From Ktedonobacter racemifer DSM 44963 (lineage in GTDB: Bacteria; Chloroflexota; Ktedonobacteria; Ktedonobacterales; Ktedonobacteraceae), in contig NZ_ADVG01000002.1 of NCBI RefSeq assembly GCF_000178855.1, positions 2,294,001-2,358,000 of the forward strand: 64,000 nt of DNA. Reading direction: 5' to 3'. The position numbers were made by a program, and so were the translations under genes. Below the pieces are notes generated by a model. The model had not been told where the DNA came from. It saw nothing but the letters and a program-made list of their open reading frames with translations, and searched no databases. Each line of letters begins with the position of its first letter. Positions within the stretch are counted from its first letter, which is position 1. Positions 1-7,834 of the stretch are shown piece by piece.

Positions 1-222
1 AGCGCTCAGGGTTTTCGGAAAAGAAGTTCTTGCAAAAGTAACGATGAGAGAAATACAAGCGCCAGCAAGCGCTCGCGTCCCTCTCGACCTCACATCTCCA
101 CGTTGGAAGACCTTGCATACGTAGCGCAGAGCGCTGGCTCTTACCCCTATTACGGATAAGCAGTACACTTTAGATGCGGCGACCTACGACGACAAGGCTC
201 TGAGATAGATACGAGCAAACGC
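1..222. other. Left edge, no gene recognised
   Basis: This stretch lies downstream of the leftward polX gene. I see no open frame of convincing quality, no strong hairpin and no RNA gene in it. Part of a neighbouring gene may lie outside the window. Confidence 0.4.
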
Positions 223-1992
223 TTACTGGCTCAGGCGTCGCTTACGCTGGGCCTGGAAAAACGCGATGATCTGCTCGGTTGCATAGGTGTTGGGAACATC
301 GTCGGCGGAGAGCCACCCCTTACGCGCGATGCCAAGACCATAAAACACATCATCCAGCCCGTCAATGCTATGGGCGTCTGGTCCAAGCGGAACCTTAAGC
401 CCCTTCTCGCGCGCTTTACGCACCAGGCGCCAGTCCAGGTCAAGGCGAGAGGGGTGCGCGTTGATCTCTATGCACACACCCTGCTCAGCGGCTGCATCGA
501 TCACAGCCTCCATATCTAATGTATACCCTGCCCTACCAAGTAAAATGCGCCCCGTCGGGTGACCAATAATTGAGGTATATGGATTGGCAATGGCCTTCAA
601 CATGCGCTGCGTCTGCTCTTCCGGCGAGAGGTTAAAGTTGCTATGAATGGAAGCGATCACAAAGTCAAAGCCCGCAAGGACCTCATCTGGGAAGTCGAGC
701 GCGCCATCTTTGAGGATATCGCACTCAATGCCCTTCAAGATGCGGAAGCGCCCCTGCAACTCGGCATTAATCTGGTCGATCTCGGCCCACTGGCGGCGCA
801 CATCCTCCTCAGAAAGCCCACCCGCGTAGGCCGCGGCCTTGCTATGGTCAGTAATACCCAGGTAGGAGTAACCACGCTCGATACACCCCTCTACCATCTC
901 GCGCAGCGTCTTCTGGCCATCGCTATAGGTCGAGTGCGCGTGCAGAATGCCACGCATATCGCTCTGCTCCACCAGTTTAGGCAGCTTATGTTGCGCGGCC
1001 GCGTCGATCTCCCCCGTATCCTCGCGCAGCTCGGGCGCGATATAATCCAGCTTGAGCGCGGCATAGATATCGCGCTCCTCGTGGCAGGGAACCAGCTCTT
1101 CATTACCCTCGCTGATCTTAAAGAGGCCATAGTCGTTAATGGTCATACCCATATTCTGCGCACGCCTTCGCAGAGGAATATGATGCTCACGTGAACCGGT
1201 AAAGTGATGCAGAGTAGAAGGAAACTGGCTATCGCTCACGACGCGTAGATCCATGGCGATCCCGCTGGCAACCACGACGCTTGACTTGGTCGTTCCCTTG
1301 CCGGTGATCGAGATGACCGTTGGCTGGGTCGTAAAGAAACTCATGATCTTCTCACGGGCCTCTTCGGGCGCGTTGTCGTCTACGCTGGCGACCATGTCAA
1401 TATCTTTGACGGTCTCGCGACGGCGGCGCAAGCTACCAGCAACCTCCAGGCGTACGATCTCGGGTAGGGTCGCCAGGGCTGTGCGAATGCGCTCGGCCTC
1501 CGCAAAGGCCACATCGAAGCGAAAGCGGTCGGCGTGCTGCTTCAGGAAGGCCAACCCCTGGAGGATCTTCTCCTGCGTCTTCTTACCAAAGCCGGGTATC
1601 TTCGCGACTTTGTCATCCTTGCAGGCCTGCTCTAGCTCGGCCAGAGTGGTGACATGCAACTGGTCATAGATGGCGTTAATCTTCTTTGGCCCCACGCCGG
1701 GGATACGCATCATTTCCAGCTTGACGGCTGGCGTCTCGGCACGTAGTTCGTCGAGAAAGGCGATCTTTCCGTTCTGTACGGCCTCCTCAACACGCTTGAT
1801 CATGGTAGGACCAAGGCCGGGCGTTCCCTTTAGCTTCTTCTCCGCCACGAGCTGGTTCAGGTCGCCATCCACGCTGACCAGGGCGCGCGCGGCGTTTTCG
1901 TAGGCCCGCAACTCAAAGACACTGGCCTCGGGTTTAAGCGCCAGAAGAGTGGCAATCTCTTCCAGCATCGAAGCAACTTGCGCTTTATCCAT
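223..1992 (-). CDS. polX: DNA polymerase X family protein (Pol beta-like with PHP domain)
   Basis: Family X DNA polymerase/3'-5' exonuclease of the bacterial PolX type, expected to act in gap-filling base excision repair. In order: an 8-kDa-like N-terminal region with helix-hairpin-helix motifs (GLGPTMIKR, IPGVGPKKI, IPGFGKKTQ), the nucleotidyltransferase core with AGSLRRRRETVKDIDM giving the Gly-Ser and two catalytic Asp, and a third Asp in AMDLRVV. A C-terminal PHP domain follows, with metal motifs HAHSTYSDG, GITDHS, GIECDIL, ASIHSN, GHPTGR and GPDAHS. All expected catalytic positions are present, and 589 aa is normal for the family. The ATG at 1992 is preferred over an upstream GTG at 2013 because it gives the usual family N-terminus (MDKAQVASMLEEIA) behind a GAGAGAAAG ribosome site. 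It follows the small gene at 2026-2499 by 33 bp on the same strand. Confidence 0.95.
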   Translation of the reverse strand: MDKAQVASMLEEIATLLALKPEASVFELRAYENAARALVSVDGDLNQLVAEKKLKGTPGLGPTMIKRVEEAVQNGKIAFLDELRAETPAVKLEMMRIPGVGPKKINAIYDQLHVTTLAELEQACKDDKVAKIPGFGKKTQEKILQGLAFLKQHADRFRFDVAFAEAERIRTALATLPEIVRLEVAGSLRRRRETVKDIDMVASVDDNAPEEAREKIMSFFTTQPTVISITGKGTTKSSVVVASGIAMDLRVVSDSQFPSTLHHFTGSREHHIPLRRRAQNMGMTINDYGLFKISEGNEELVPCHEERDIYAALKLDYIAPELREDTGEIDAAAQHKLPKLVEQSDMRGILHAHSTYSDGQKTLREMVEGCIERGYSYLGITDHSKAAAYAGGLSEEDVRRQWAEIDQINAELQGRFRILKGIECDILKDGALDFPDEVLAGFDFVIASIHSNFNLSPEEQTQRMLKAIANPYTSIIGHPTGRILLGRAGYTLDMEAVIDAAAEQGVCIEINAHPSRLDLDWRLVRKAREKGLKVPLGPDAHSIDGLDDVFYGLGIARKGWLSADDVPNTYATEQIIAFFQAQRKRRLSQ

Positions 1993-2025
1993 ATTCTTTC
2001 TCTCTCTATCCACTGTTTCTCTATG

Positions 2026-2499
2026 TCAGGCGTCGAAATAGGAGCCGAGATATTCGGGTGGCGCGGTCTGCACTTCAAACGGGTTGCGCCCCCGCAGATC
2101 CCGGTTAAGATAGCGTTTACAGTCAAAATGCGCCACTAACCAGCAGTAAAAGGGATCGCTGACGAACACAGCGTCCCAGGGGCGCTCTTCTCCCATGTCC
2201 AGTACGCGATTGCACACAAAACAGCGCGCCATTCCCGCACGAACGGCCTGCTCCAGCCAGGACATGACAAAGTGATGCATGTCCTCTAGCAGCATGTATT
2301 CCAGGCAATCAGCAGGATAGCCATATTCAACTGGATCGGGGCACTCACGAAAATCTCTATCCGCCCGACTCAGCGCGATTGGAGGAGCCTTGAGGACAAC
2401 TTTCACCTCGTCGTCCTCCTCCTCCTCAGAGACACTCGTCGCAACGCTGGTCAGCAGAAGACCCTCGCGGGCAAACCAGGATAATAACTCATTACGCAT
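2026..2499 (-). CDS. Hypothetical protein with paired cysteines
   Basis: A 157-aa soluble protein of unknown function. It has an acidic stretch near residues 25-35 (SEEEEDDEVK), a CFVC pair near the middle and one further Cys in HFDCKRYLNRD. A small zinc- or redox-binding knuckle is therefore possible but not shown. There are no membrane segments or signal peptide. It reads into polX with a 33-bp gap, so the two are probably cotranscribed. I do not recognise the family. Confidence 0.7.
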   Translation of the reverse strand: MRNELLSWFAREGLLLTSVATSVSEEEEDDEVKVVLKAPPIALSRADRDFRECPDPVEYGYPADCLEYMLLEDMHHFVMSWLEQAVRAGMARCFVCNRVLDMGEERPWDAVFVSDPFYCWLVAHFDCKRYLNRDLRGRNPFEVQTAPPEYLGSYFDA

Positions 2500-2669
2500 A
2501 TACTGCTTATTGTACTACAAAAACGCCCTCCTGGGATGAGCAAATGTTCTACAGATTATGGGCGATGCTCATCTATACCTTGCGGCTGTTTTCTTGTCTT
2601 GCCCAACAGTATCCTGTATATTAGCTAATACGTTATATTTAGTGGTCTGGGGGAATTTGGATGGCATTG

Positions 2670-2710
2670 TTATTGGATGGAGTATGGCACTGCCATACTC
2701 CATCCAATAA
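2670..2710. repeat. Perfect palindrome in divergent promoter region
   Basis: Arms of 20 nt (2670-2689 and 2691-2710) pair perfectly around a single central C. It lies between two divergently transcribed genes, in the likely leader of the kinase gene and 38 bp before its start. It cannot terminate either flanking gene and is either a leader hairpin, an operator or a mobile repeat. Confidence 0.85.
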
Positions 2711-2748
2711 CATACTTCTTCTATCTTTTTTGTGACGAAAGGCAGGAA

Positions 2749-4635
2749 ATGAATAATTACGGCGAAGTTCCCGTAGAGCGGGCTTTAGTGGGACAACAAT
2801 TAGGAAATTATCGCCTGGTAAAGTTGCTTGGACAGGGGGGCTTCGCGGACGTTTACCTTGGCGAACATATTCATCTTCAGACCCAGGCTGCGATTAAAGT
2901 CCTACGCCTCACACTGACACCAGAAAATATGGAGGGCTTTCGCAAGGAGGCCCAGGTCATCGCGCAACTTGAGCATCCACATATTATCCGCATTCTCGAT
3001 TATGGTATTGAGCGCGGCATCCCCTACCTGGTAATGAGCTATGCGACTAATGGCGCGATCAATCGGCGCTACCCGCGTGGGACGCGTGTACCACTCAACA
3101 TACTCCTTTCCCTGCTCAGCCAGGTCGCGAGCGCGCTCCAGTATGCGCACAATCAGCGCCTGATTCACCGCGATATCAAACCCGAGAATATGCTGCTCAA
3201 TCGTAACGACGAGGTCCTGCTCAGCGACTTTGGCATTGCCCTGGTGGCGCAAACCTCGCGCCAGACCTCGCTAGATATTGTCGGCACGGCGACCTATATG
3301 GCACCTGAGCAACTGATGGGCAAACCAGTGCCAGCAAGCGACCAGTATGCCCTGGCGATTGTCGCCTACGAGTGGTTGGTGGGGCGCCCCCCCTTTCAGG
3401 GGTCCTTCTCCGAGGTCTGCGCGCAGCAACTTAACGCCCCAGCTATCGATATGACACAGCTTGATCCCCAGGTCATGCCACTCCCTCTTGCACGCGTGTT
3501 AGAGATAGCCCTGGCCAAAGACCCCCAGCAGCGCTACCCAGATGTGCTGACCTTTGCGCACGCCTTCGAGCAAGCCGCTCAACCCTTTCTCCATGGCACG
3601 CCCCTACCCGCCATGGATTCCGCGCGTTTACGCTTACCAGCACAATATCCTGGAACGCAATCAGGCCAGTCTTTCCCAGGCGCCTACGAGCAAGGCAACG
3701 CCCTGCATAGCAATGATATGACAGAGCAAATGCCATCCCCGGTCTCCCGGCCTGGTATGCCCTTTCAGACTCCGCCTCAAACGCAGACAGCATTTCAGCA
3801 GACCCAGCAAAGGGGGCCACAGCAAACGCCACCCTACAGCTCCAACTATGCCTCGCTGCCACAACAAAACGCAGGCCAGCCCTGGATGACGGGCAAGCCA
3901 GCGCCAGCTCGTCAGCGCTCCCGTGTACCCGGTTTCCTGCTCGTCAGCGTGGCCGCGATCCTGGTCATCATTGGTGGCTTCGCGCTGTACAAGCCAACCA
4001 CTACCCACACCCAGCCAACACCAGTGGCAAGCACCACCACGACACCTGGAACGACTAGCGTTCCCTCGGGGGGAGCACTCTACCAGGCGACCTGGGGACC
4101 TGAAGATACCTGGCAACTCACTGATGGCTGGGAAGCTCAGGATGGCCAGCTCACAAGCAACGGTTCCCTAGTCAACGCTAATGCGCTCTCTCCCTTCCAC
4201 GCGAAGTCTGCCAACTACGCCGTAGAAACTGAAATCGCGTTCCAAGGATTTGGCCAATCTAGCGAGAACGGTGGTCAAAATAAGCCTGGCAAACAAGGCA
4301 ATAGCCTCTTCTTGCAATCAGGTGGTTATGGTATCATCGTACGGCTGCATAGCGGGCGCAGCTATATCTGTGGACTAGATGTGCATACTGGCGCGTATAT
4401 CGCCCTCGTAGAGGGTGGACGGATCATTAAGCGGCTCAAAAACGTCGGCTATCACTTCTCTACGGGTAGCCATATGTATCGGGTCGAGATCCATGACAGC
4501 GAGATCGCCCTGCTTATCGATGGCAAAGCCATTGTGCAAGCTAGTAATAGCACGCTGACCGCCCCAGGAGAGATAGGCCTGCATAGCGACAATACGCGCA
4601 TGGCAATCACCAGCTTCAAAGTTCTCCAATTATAG
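2749..4635 (+). CDS. Receptor-type Ser/Thr protein kinase with extracytoplasmic domain
   Basis: PknB-like eukaryotic-type kinase, 628 aa. The kinase domain covers about residues 15-285 and is complete: Gly loop LGQGGFADVYLG, AIKVLR lysine, HRDIKPENML catalytic loop, LSDFGIAL and GTATYMAPEQ. A long Pro/Gln/Thr-rich juxtamembrane region follows, then one membrane segment (FLLVSVAAILVIIGGFALY, near residue 415). The outside domain of about 190 aa has a concanavalin/LamG-like look (WQLTDGWEAQDGQL, SYICGLDVHTG, MYRVEIHDSEIALLIDGKAI), suggesting glycan or ligand sensing; that part is inference. The ATG at 2749, preceded by GGCAGG, gives the normal N-terminus, while an in-frame ATG at 2677 would start inside a palindrome. 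No cognate phosphatase is adjacent. Confidence 0.92.
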   Translation: MNNYGEVPVERALVGQQLGNYRLVKLLGQGGFADVYLGEHIHLQTQAAIKVLRLTLTPENMEGFRKEAQVIAQLEHPHIIRILDYGIERGIPYLVMSYATNGAINRRYPRGTRVPLNILLSLLSQVASALQYAHNQRLIHRDIKPENMLLNRNDEVLLSDFGIALVAQTSRQTSLDIVGTATYMAPEQLMGKPVPASDQYALAIVAYEWLVGRPPFQGSFSEVCAQQLNAPAIDMTQLDPQVMPLPLARVLEIALAKDPQQRYPDVLTFAHAFEQAAQPFLHGTPLPAMDSARLRLPAQYPGTQSGQSFPGAYEQGNALHSNDMTEQMPSPVSRPGMPFQTPPQTQTAFQQTQQRGPQQTPPYSSNYASLPQQNAGQPWMTGKPAPARQRSRVPGFLLVSVAAILVIIGGFALYKPTTTHTQPTPVASTTTTPGTTSVPSGGALYQATWGPEDTWQLTDGWEAQDGQLTSNGSLVNANALSPFHAKSANYAVETEIAFQGFGQSSENGGQNKPGKQGNSLFLQSGGYGIIVRLHSGRSYICGLDVHTGAYIALVEGGRIIKRLKNVGYHFSTGSHMYRVEIHDSEIALLIDGKAIVQASNSTLTAPGEIGLHSDNTRMAITSFKVLQL

Positions 4636-4637
4636 CT

Positions 4638-4707
4638 ACCCAGTAAGAGACACAAAAGCGCGGGCGGCCTGTACAGGCCGCCCGCGCTTTTGTGTCTCTT
4701 ACTGGGT
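4638..4707. terminator. 70-bp perfect palindrome, bidirectional terminator
   Basis: Perfect two-fold symmetry about 4672/4673, with a G+C-rich core and A- and T-rich outer arms (CAAAAGCG / CGCTTTTG). It sits between the converging kinase and hydrolase genes and touches the hydrolase stop codon. It should fold as a very strong hairpin in either transcript. Confidence 0.85.
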
Positions 4708-5693
4708 CAGATGCTCTTGCCTGTGCTGGTCGCCGCACTGGTCGCGTATTCGCGTACAAGCTTGTTAAAGGAGACCGCTTGCTCATCTTGCAGGTGGTAG
4801 CGACTCTTATCCAGGATACGCACCTCGATTGCGGGATTAACACGCTTAAAGGCTCCGCTGGCCTCGCTTGGTCGCAGCGCGCCCTCGCGTCCCCAGACAG
4901 CCAGGACAGGCATTTGCAGGCGCGCAAATGGCTCATGAACATCCATAGCCAGCCCCTGGCTCAAGACTGCCGAGGCCGCAACATATGAACCAGGCTGGTG
5001 CGCGCTCGTGTAGACATACTCCACCAGTTCATCCGAAATGAGGCCGGGATTGTGATAGCCCTGGCGGTCATAGTAGCCACGAATAGCCTGGCGCGAGGCC
5101 AGAACATTGTAGAATGCCTGGCCGATAATGGGCAGGCGCAAGAGAGCACGCCAGCCACTGGCAAGCGGGCTGGGATAATGCTCTTGCAGAATAGTGAGGG
5201 AAGGTTCGACGAGAATCAGTTGCTCAAAGAGCTGTGGGCGGCGATAGGCGTCAGCGATCACAAAGGCACAGCTCTGACCATGCGCGACAACGGTCACGGG
5301 CTTATTAATTACCTCGCGCATAAAGTCATGGATCAGGTCGGCATACATTTCGGCATCATATGCCACATCCGGGCGATCCGAGAGGCCATAGCCTAATAAA
5401 TCGATTGCATATACGCGGAAGTTTGTGGCCAGGGCATCAATATTCTTGCGCCACTCATACGAGGAGGCTCCAGGGCCGAAGCCGTGGATGAAGAGCAGGG
5501 GTTTGGCGTCGCGATTCCCCTTCACACTATAGTACATGTCGCCATACTTCCAGGGATAGCGCCGCTCCTCACCAGTGAGAACCGTATCAAGTTCCCCTGC
5601 CATGGATTCAATCAACCTGTTATAAATAGCCAACGCACCCAGCGTGCCGCCTACAACCATCGTTGTTGTAGCCAATTTCTTCGCGAAACCCAT
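4707..5693 (-). CDS. Alpha/beta-hydrolase fold protein, atypical active site
   Basis: A 328-aa alpha/beta hydrolase with an N-terminal hydrophobic segment (about residues 8-25, TTTMVVGGTLGALAIYN) that may anchor it in the membrane. The fold is recognised from LLFIHGFGPGASSYEW, YAIDLLGYGLSDRPD and the nucleophile elbow VVAHGQSCAFVI. The elbow reads G-Q-S-C-A instead of the usual G-x-S-x-G. The region where the acid is expected reads VWGREGAL, with Glu where Asp is usual. A His is present late (SRYHLQDEQ). It may therefore be an unusual or weak esterase or peroxidase-like member. The start at 5693 follows an AGGGAG ribosome site. It converges on the kinase gene. Confidence 0.8.
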   Translation of the reverse strand: MGFAKKLATTTMVVGGTLGALAIYNRLIESMAGELDTVLTGEERRYPWKYGDMYYSVKGNRDAKPLLFIHGFGPGASSYEWRKNIDALATNFRVYAIDLLGYGLSDRPDVAYDAEMYADLIHDFMREVINKPVTVVAHGQSCAFVIADAYRRPQLFEQLILVEPSLTILQEHYPSPLASGWRALLRLPIIGQAFYNVLASRQAIRGYYDRQGYHNPGLISDELVEYVYTSAHQPGSYVAASAVLSQGLAMDVHEPFARLQMPVLAVWGREGALRPSEASGAFKRVNPAIEVRILDKSRYHLQDEQAVSFNKLVREYATSAATSTGKSI

Positions 5694-6151
5694 ATTCTTT
5701 ACTCCCTATTTTCAGCATCGAGACTGCGTACATAAGAATAGAAGGGTTGCCAGTCTCGGTATCTTAGCGCTCTATACAGATACAATAGCCTACCAACAGA
5801 ATAAGCTTTCCTCAACACTTGAGTATCTAGCAAACCCATCTAACTAACAGGCTTTGATACCGCTTACGCCGCACGTTATTTGTGTACCATTTTCTATCAG
5901 CTACTATAGCATGTGCTCGCAGTCAGCGCAAAATTAACGGTACATATTGAAGCTCCGCATTAAGACGGCTCAAACTGAACTCGCCAGGTAGCTAGTAATA
6001 GCACGAATCAGCATAAGGTGGTGGCTACAACTGGGAGAGCACGACGCTGCTGAAGCACGCGTCTACATATAATGGTACGGTAAATATCGTATCATTATAT
6101 GTAGACGCGTGCTTCAGCAGCGTCAGTTAGAAGCTAAAGGACACACATCAT
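5694..6151. other. 458-bp divergent intergenic region
   Basis: This gap separates the leftward hydrolase from rightward psuG and must hold both promoters. The only strong structure I see is the long inverted repeat at 6043-6124. The rest is moderately A+T-rich with no convincing small gene. Confidence 0.5.
6043..6124. repeat. Long inverted repeat, copy A of a two-copy family
   Basis: Arms of 32 nt begin GACGCTGCTGAAGCACGCG and are perfectly complementary. The inner part continues with one G/T mismatch and leaves a short A+T-rich loop. Nearly the same arm sequence recurs at 36529-36596, so this is a dispersed element and not a gene-specific terminator. It lies 27 bp before psuG between divergent genes. 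Confidence 0.85.
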
Positions 6152-7066
6152 ATGACTGCTATTTCCACGAAGATCGTCCTCGCGCCCGAGGTTGCCCAGG
6201 CACTCCAGGCCGGGCAGGCCGTGGTGGCCCTGGAATCGACCGTTATCTCGCATGGACTTCCTTATCCCGAGAATGTGCGTACAGCCAGGGCTATGGAGCA
6301 GGCCATTCGCGAGGAGGGCGCGATCCCGGCTACGATTGGCCTTCTGGATGGCAAGATCAAAATCGGCTTGAGCACTGACGAGCTAGAATTTTTTGCGACC
6401 TCCAAAGGCGTGCGCAAGGTCAGTCGACGTGACCTTGCCTTTACCCTGGCTAGCGGACAACCTGGCGCTACAACAGTCGCGGGAACGATGTTCTGCGCCA
6501 ATATGGCAGGTATTCGCTTCTTCGCCACTGGTGGCATTGGTGGCGTTCATCGTGGCGCGGCAGATAGTATGGATATCTCCGCCGACCTGACCGAGTTAAG
6601 CAAGACGCCGGTCATGGTTGTCTGTGCCGGAGCCAAGTCGATTCTGGATCTCAACCTGACCATGGAATATCTGGAGACACAAGGCGTGCCTGTCATTGGC
6701 TGGCAGACCGATGAGTTGCCCGCCTTTTATGTGCGTGAAAGCGGTATACGCCTCCCGCTTCGCGTTGACGAGGTCGAGGCGATGGTACGTGTCGCGCGTG
6801 AGCAGTGGGAGTGCGGTCTCGCGGGTATCGTCGTGGGCTGTCCCATCCCTCCAGAATACGCCATGGACCCCCAACCCCTGGAAGCCGCCATTAATGAGGC
6901 CCTGCGCCTGGCACAAGAGCAAGAGGTCAAAGGCGCGGCCACCACGCCCTTTATCCTTGGGCATGTCGCCCAAACCACAGGGGGAGCCAGCGTCGAAACC
7001 AATACCGCCCTCCTGATCAATAACGCCCGCTGGGCAGCCCGCTTCGCGCGTGCCTACTATCGCTAA
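6152..7066 (+). CDS. psuG: Pseudouridine-5'-phosphate glycosidase
   Basis: PsuG (IndA-like family) cleaves pseudouridine 5'-phosphate to uracil and ribose 5-phosphate in pseudouridine salvage. At 304 aa it is full length for the single-domain form. Recognised by ALESTVISHGLPYPEN (with the active-site Glu), TVAGTMFCANMAGI, ATGGIGGVHRGA, DISADLTEL, VVCAGAKSILDLNLT (with the expected catalytic Lys) and GCPIPPEYAM. The start is set by AAAGGA nine bases upstream. The usual partner, pseudouridine kinase PsuK, is not in the neighbourhood. Confidence 0.93.
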   Translation: MTAISTKIVLAPEVAQALQAGQAVVALESTVISHGLPYPENVRTARAMEQAIREEGAIPATIGLLDGKIKIGLSTDELEFFATSKGVRKVSRRDLAFTLASGQPGATTVAGTMFCANMAGIRFFATGGIGGVHRGAADSMDISADLTELSKTPVMVVCAGAKSILDLNLTMEYLETQGVPVIGWQTDELPAFYVRESGIRLPLRVDEVEAMVRVAREQWECGLAGIVVGCPIPPEYAMDPQPLEAAINEALRLAQEQEVKGAATTPFILGHVAQTTGGASVETNTALLINNARWAARFARAYYR

Positions 7067-7079
7067 AGAAATGTATAAA

Positions 7080-7154
7080 GTATTGGGGCAGGTGGTGTGA
7101 GGCCTCCTGGCAGCTTGCAGCCGCCAGGAGGCCTCACACCACCTGCCCCAATAC
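7080..7154. terminator. Bidirectional hairpin terminator
   Basis: Arms of about 32 nt starting GTATTGGGGCAGG pair perfectly, with a partly paired inner loop near 7112-7122. It lies between convergent psuG and the membrane protein gene that ends at 7164. Confidence 0.8.
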
Positions 7155-7163
7155 CCCCATGCC

Positions 7164-7553
7164 TTATGAGCGCGAAGTAAAAATCTCGTCTGAGAAGAAG
7201 CGGACCCAGAGTACCACTACAGCCAATCCTCCAATCAGGGCAAAGAAGCCCATCGCGCCACCCGCCTTATCGGTGCGGAATGGGAAGAAGAGGATCATCG
7301 ACATCCAGACCATGGTCAGCGTCACTGTCCAGTTCAGCTTGGTTGTCTCAGCGCTTGAGCGGTAGAAGAGATTAAAGAAGAAGATAACGAGCAGGCCAAC
7401 AAAAATGACCAGCGGCTTCAAAGGTGTAAGGCTATTACCGGTCCCCGTCCAGTCAATGACCAGGTTGCCATTGATGAAGAGAAAGGTAAAAACCCACAAA
7501 AGGGATAAAACCGCGCCCCAGATGACCTTGCGCAGTTCAATAGGACTATTCAC
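7164..7553 (-). CDS. Small four-helix integral membrane protein
   Basis: A 129-aa hydrophobic protein with four predicted membrane segments (VIWGAVLSLLWVFTFLFI, PLVIFVGLLVIFFFNLFY, NWTVTLTMVWMSMILFF and GFFALIGGLAVVVLWV). I do not recognise the family. The GTG at 7553 is chosen as start because GAAAGGAG lies eight bases before it; an in-frame ATG 26 codons earlier would add a non-hydrophobic tail and ignore that site. It is downstream of purH on the same strand but separated by a strong hairpin. Confidence 0.75.
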   Translation of the reverse strand: MNSPIELRKVIWGAVLSLLWVFTFLFINGNLVIDWTGTGNSLTPLKPLVIFVGLLVIFFFNLFYRSSAETTKLNWTVTLTMVWMSMILFFPFRTDKAGGAMGFFALIGGLAVVVLWVRFFSDEIFTSRS

Positions 7554-7663
7554 CGTATCGGCTCCTTTCGAGGAGGTATTGCTAGATAACTGTACTCGTA
7601 TTGTAGTCGTTGTGCCAAAATAAATCAACATTTTTGAGTTTCCACCAAAGAGTCCCCTCTTAA

Positions 7664-7679
7664 CGCGCCTGCGGCGCTC
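7664..7679. repeat. Mini-hairpin repeat CGCGCCTGCGGCGCTC
   Basis: A short G+C hairpin (GCGCC-TGC-GGCGC). Exact or near copies occur at 35013, 35166, 39843, 47093 and 47224, nearly always directly beside a long palindrome. It is thus part of a composite intergenic repeat. Confidence 0.7.
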
Positions 7680-7683
7680 AAAA

Positions 7684-7749
7684 GGTGTAAGGGTGATGTG
7701 GCTGGAAAACTGGCTATGCCCAGTTTTCCAGCCACATCACCCTTACACC
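7684..7749. terminator. Hairpin terminator of purH
   Basis: Arms of about 30 nt starting GGTGTAAGGGTGATGTGG pair perfectly around a short loop near 7714-7719. It lies downstream of leftward purH and upstream of the next leftward gene. Confidence 0.75.
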
Positions 7750-7834
7750 GAAGGATTGGCATAGCTAGTAGCACAGTTACCCAAAAGGGTTGGCAAAGCG
7801 AGTGCCACAGGAAAAGACCTGTACATTTTAGCTG

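Noticed and set aside
2670..2710. CRISPR array or tRNA genes among the palindromes
   Set aside because: The hairpins are isolated, have different arm sequences and no regular spacing. No T-loop or D-loop signatures were found at any site.
2677..2748. Upstream ATG for the kinase gene
   Set aside because: It would begin inside the 2670-2710 palindrome and add a hydrophobic stretch not seen in kinases. The ATG at 2749 is better placed.
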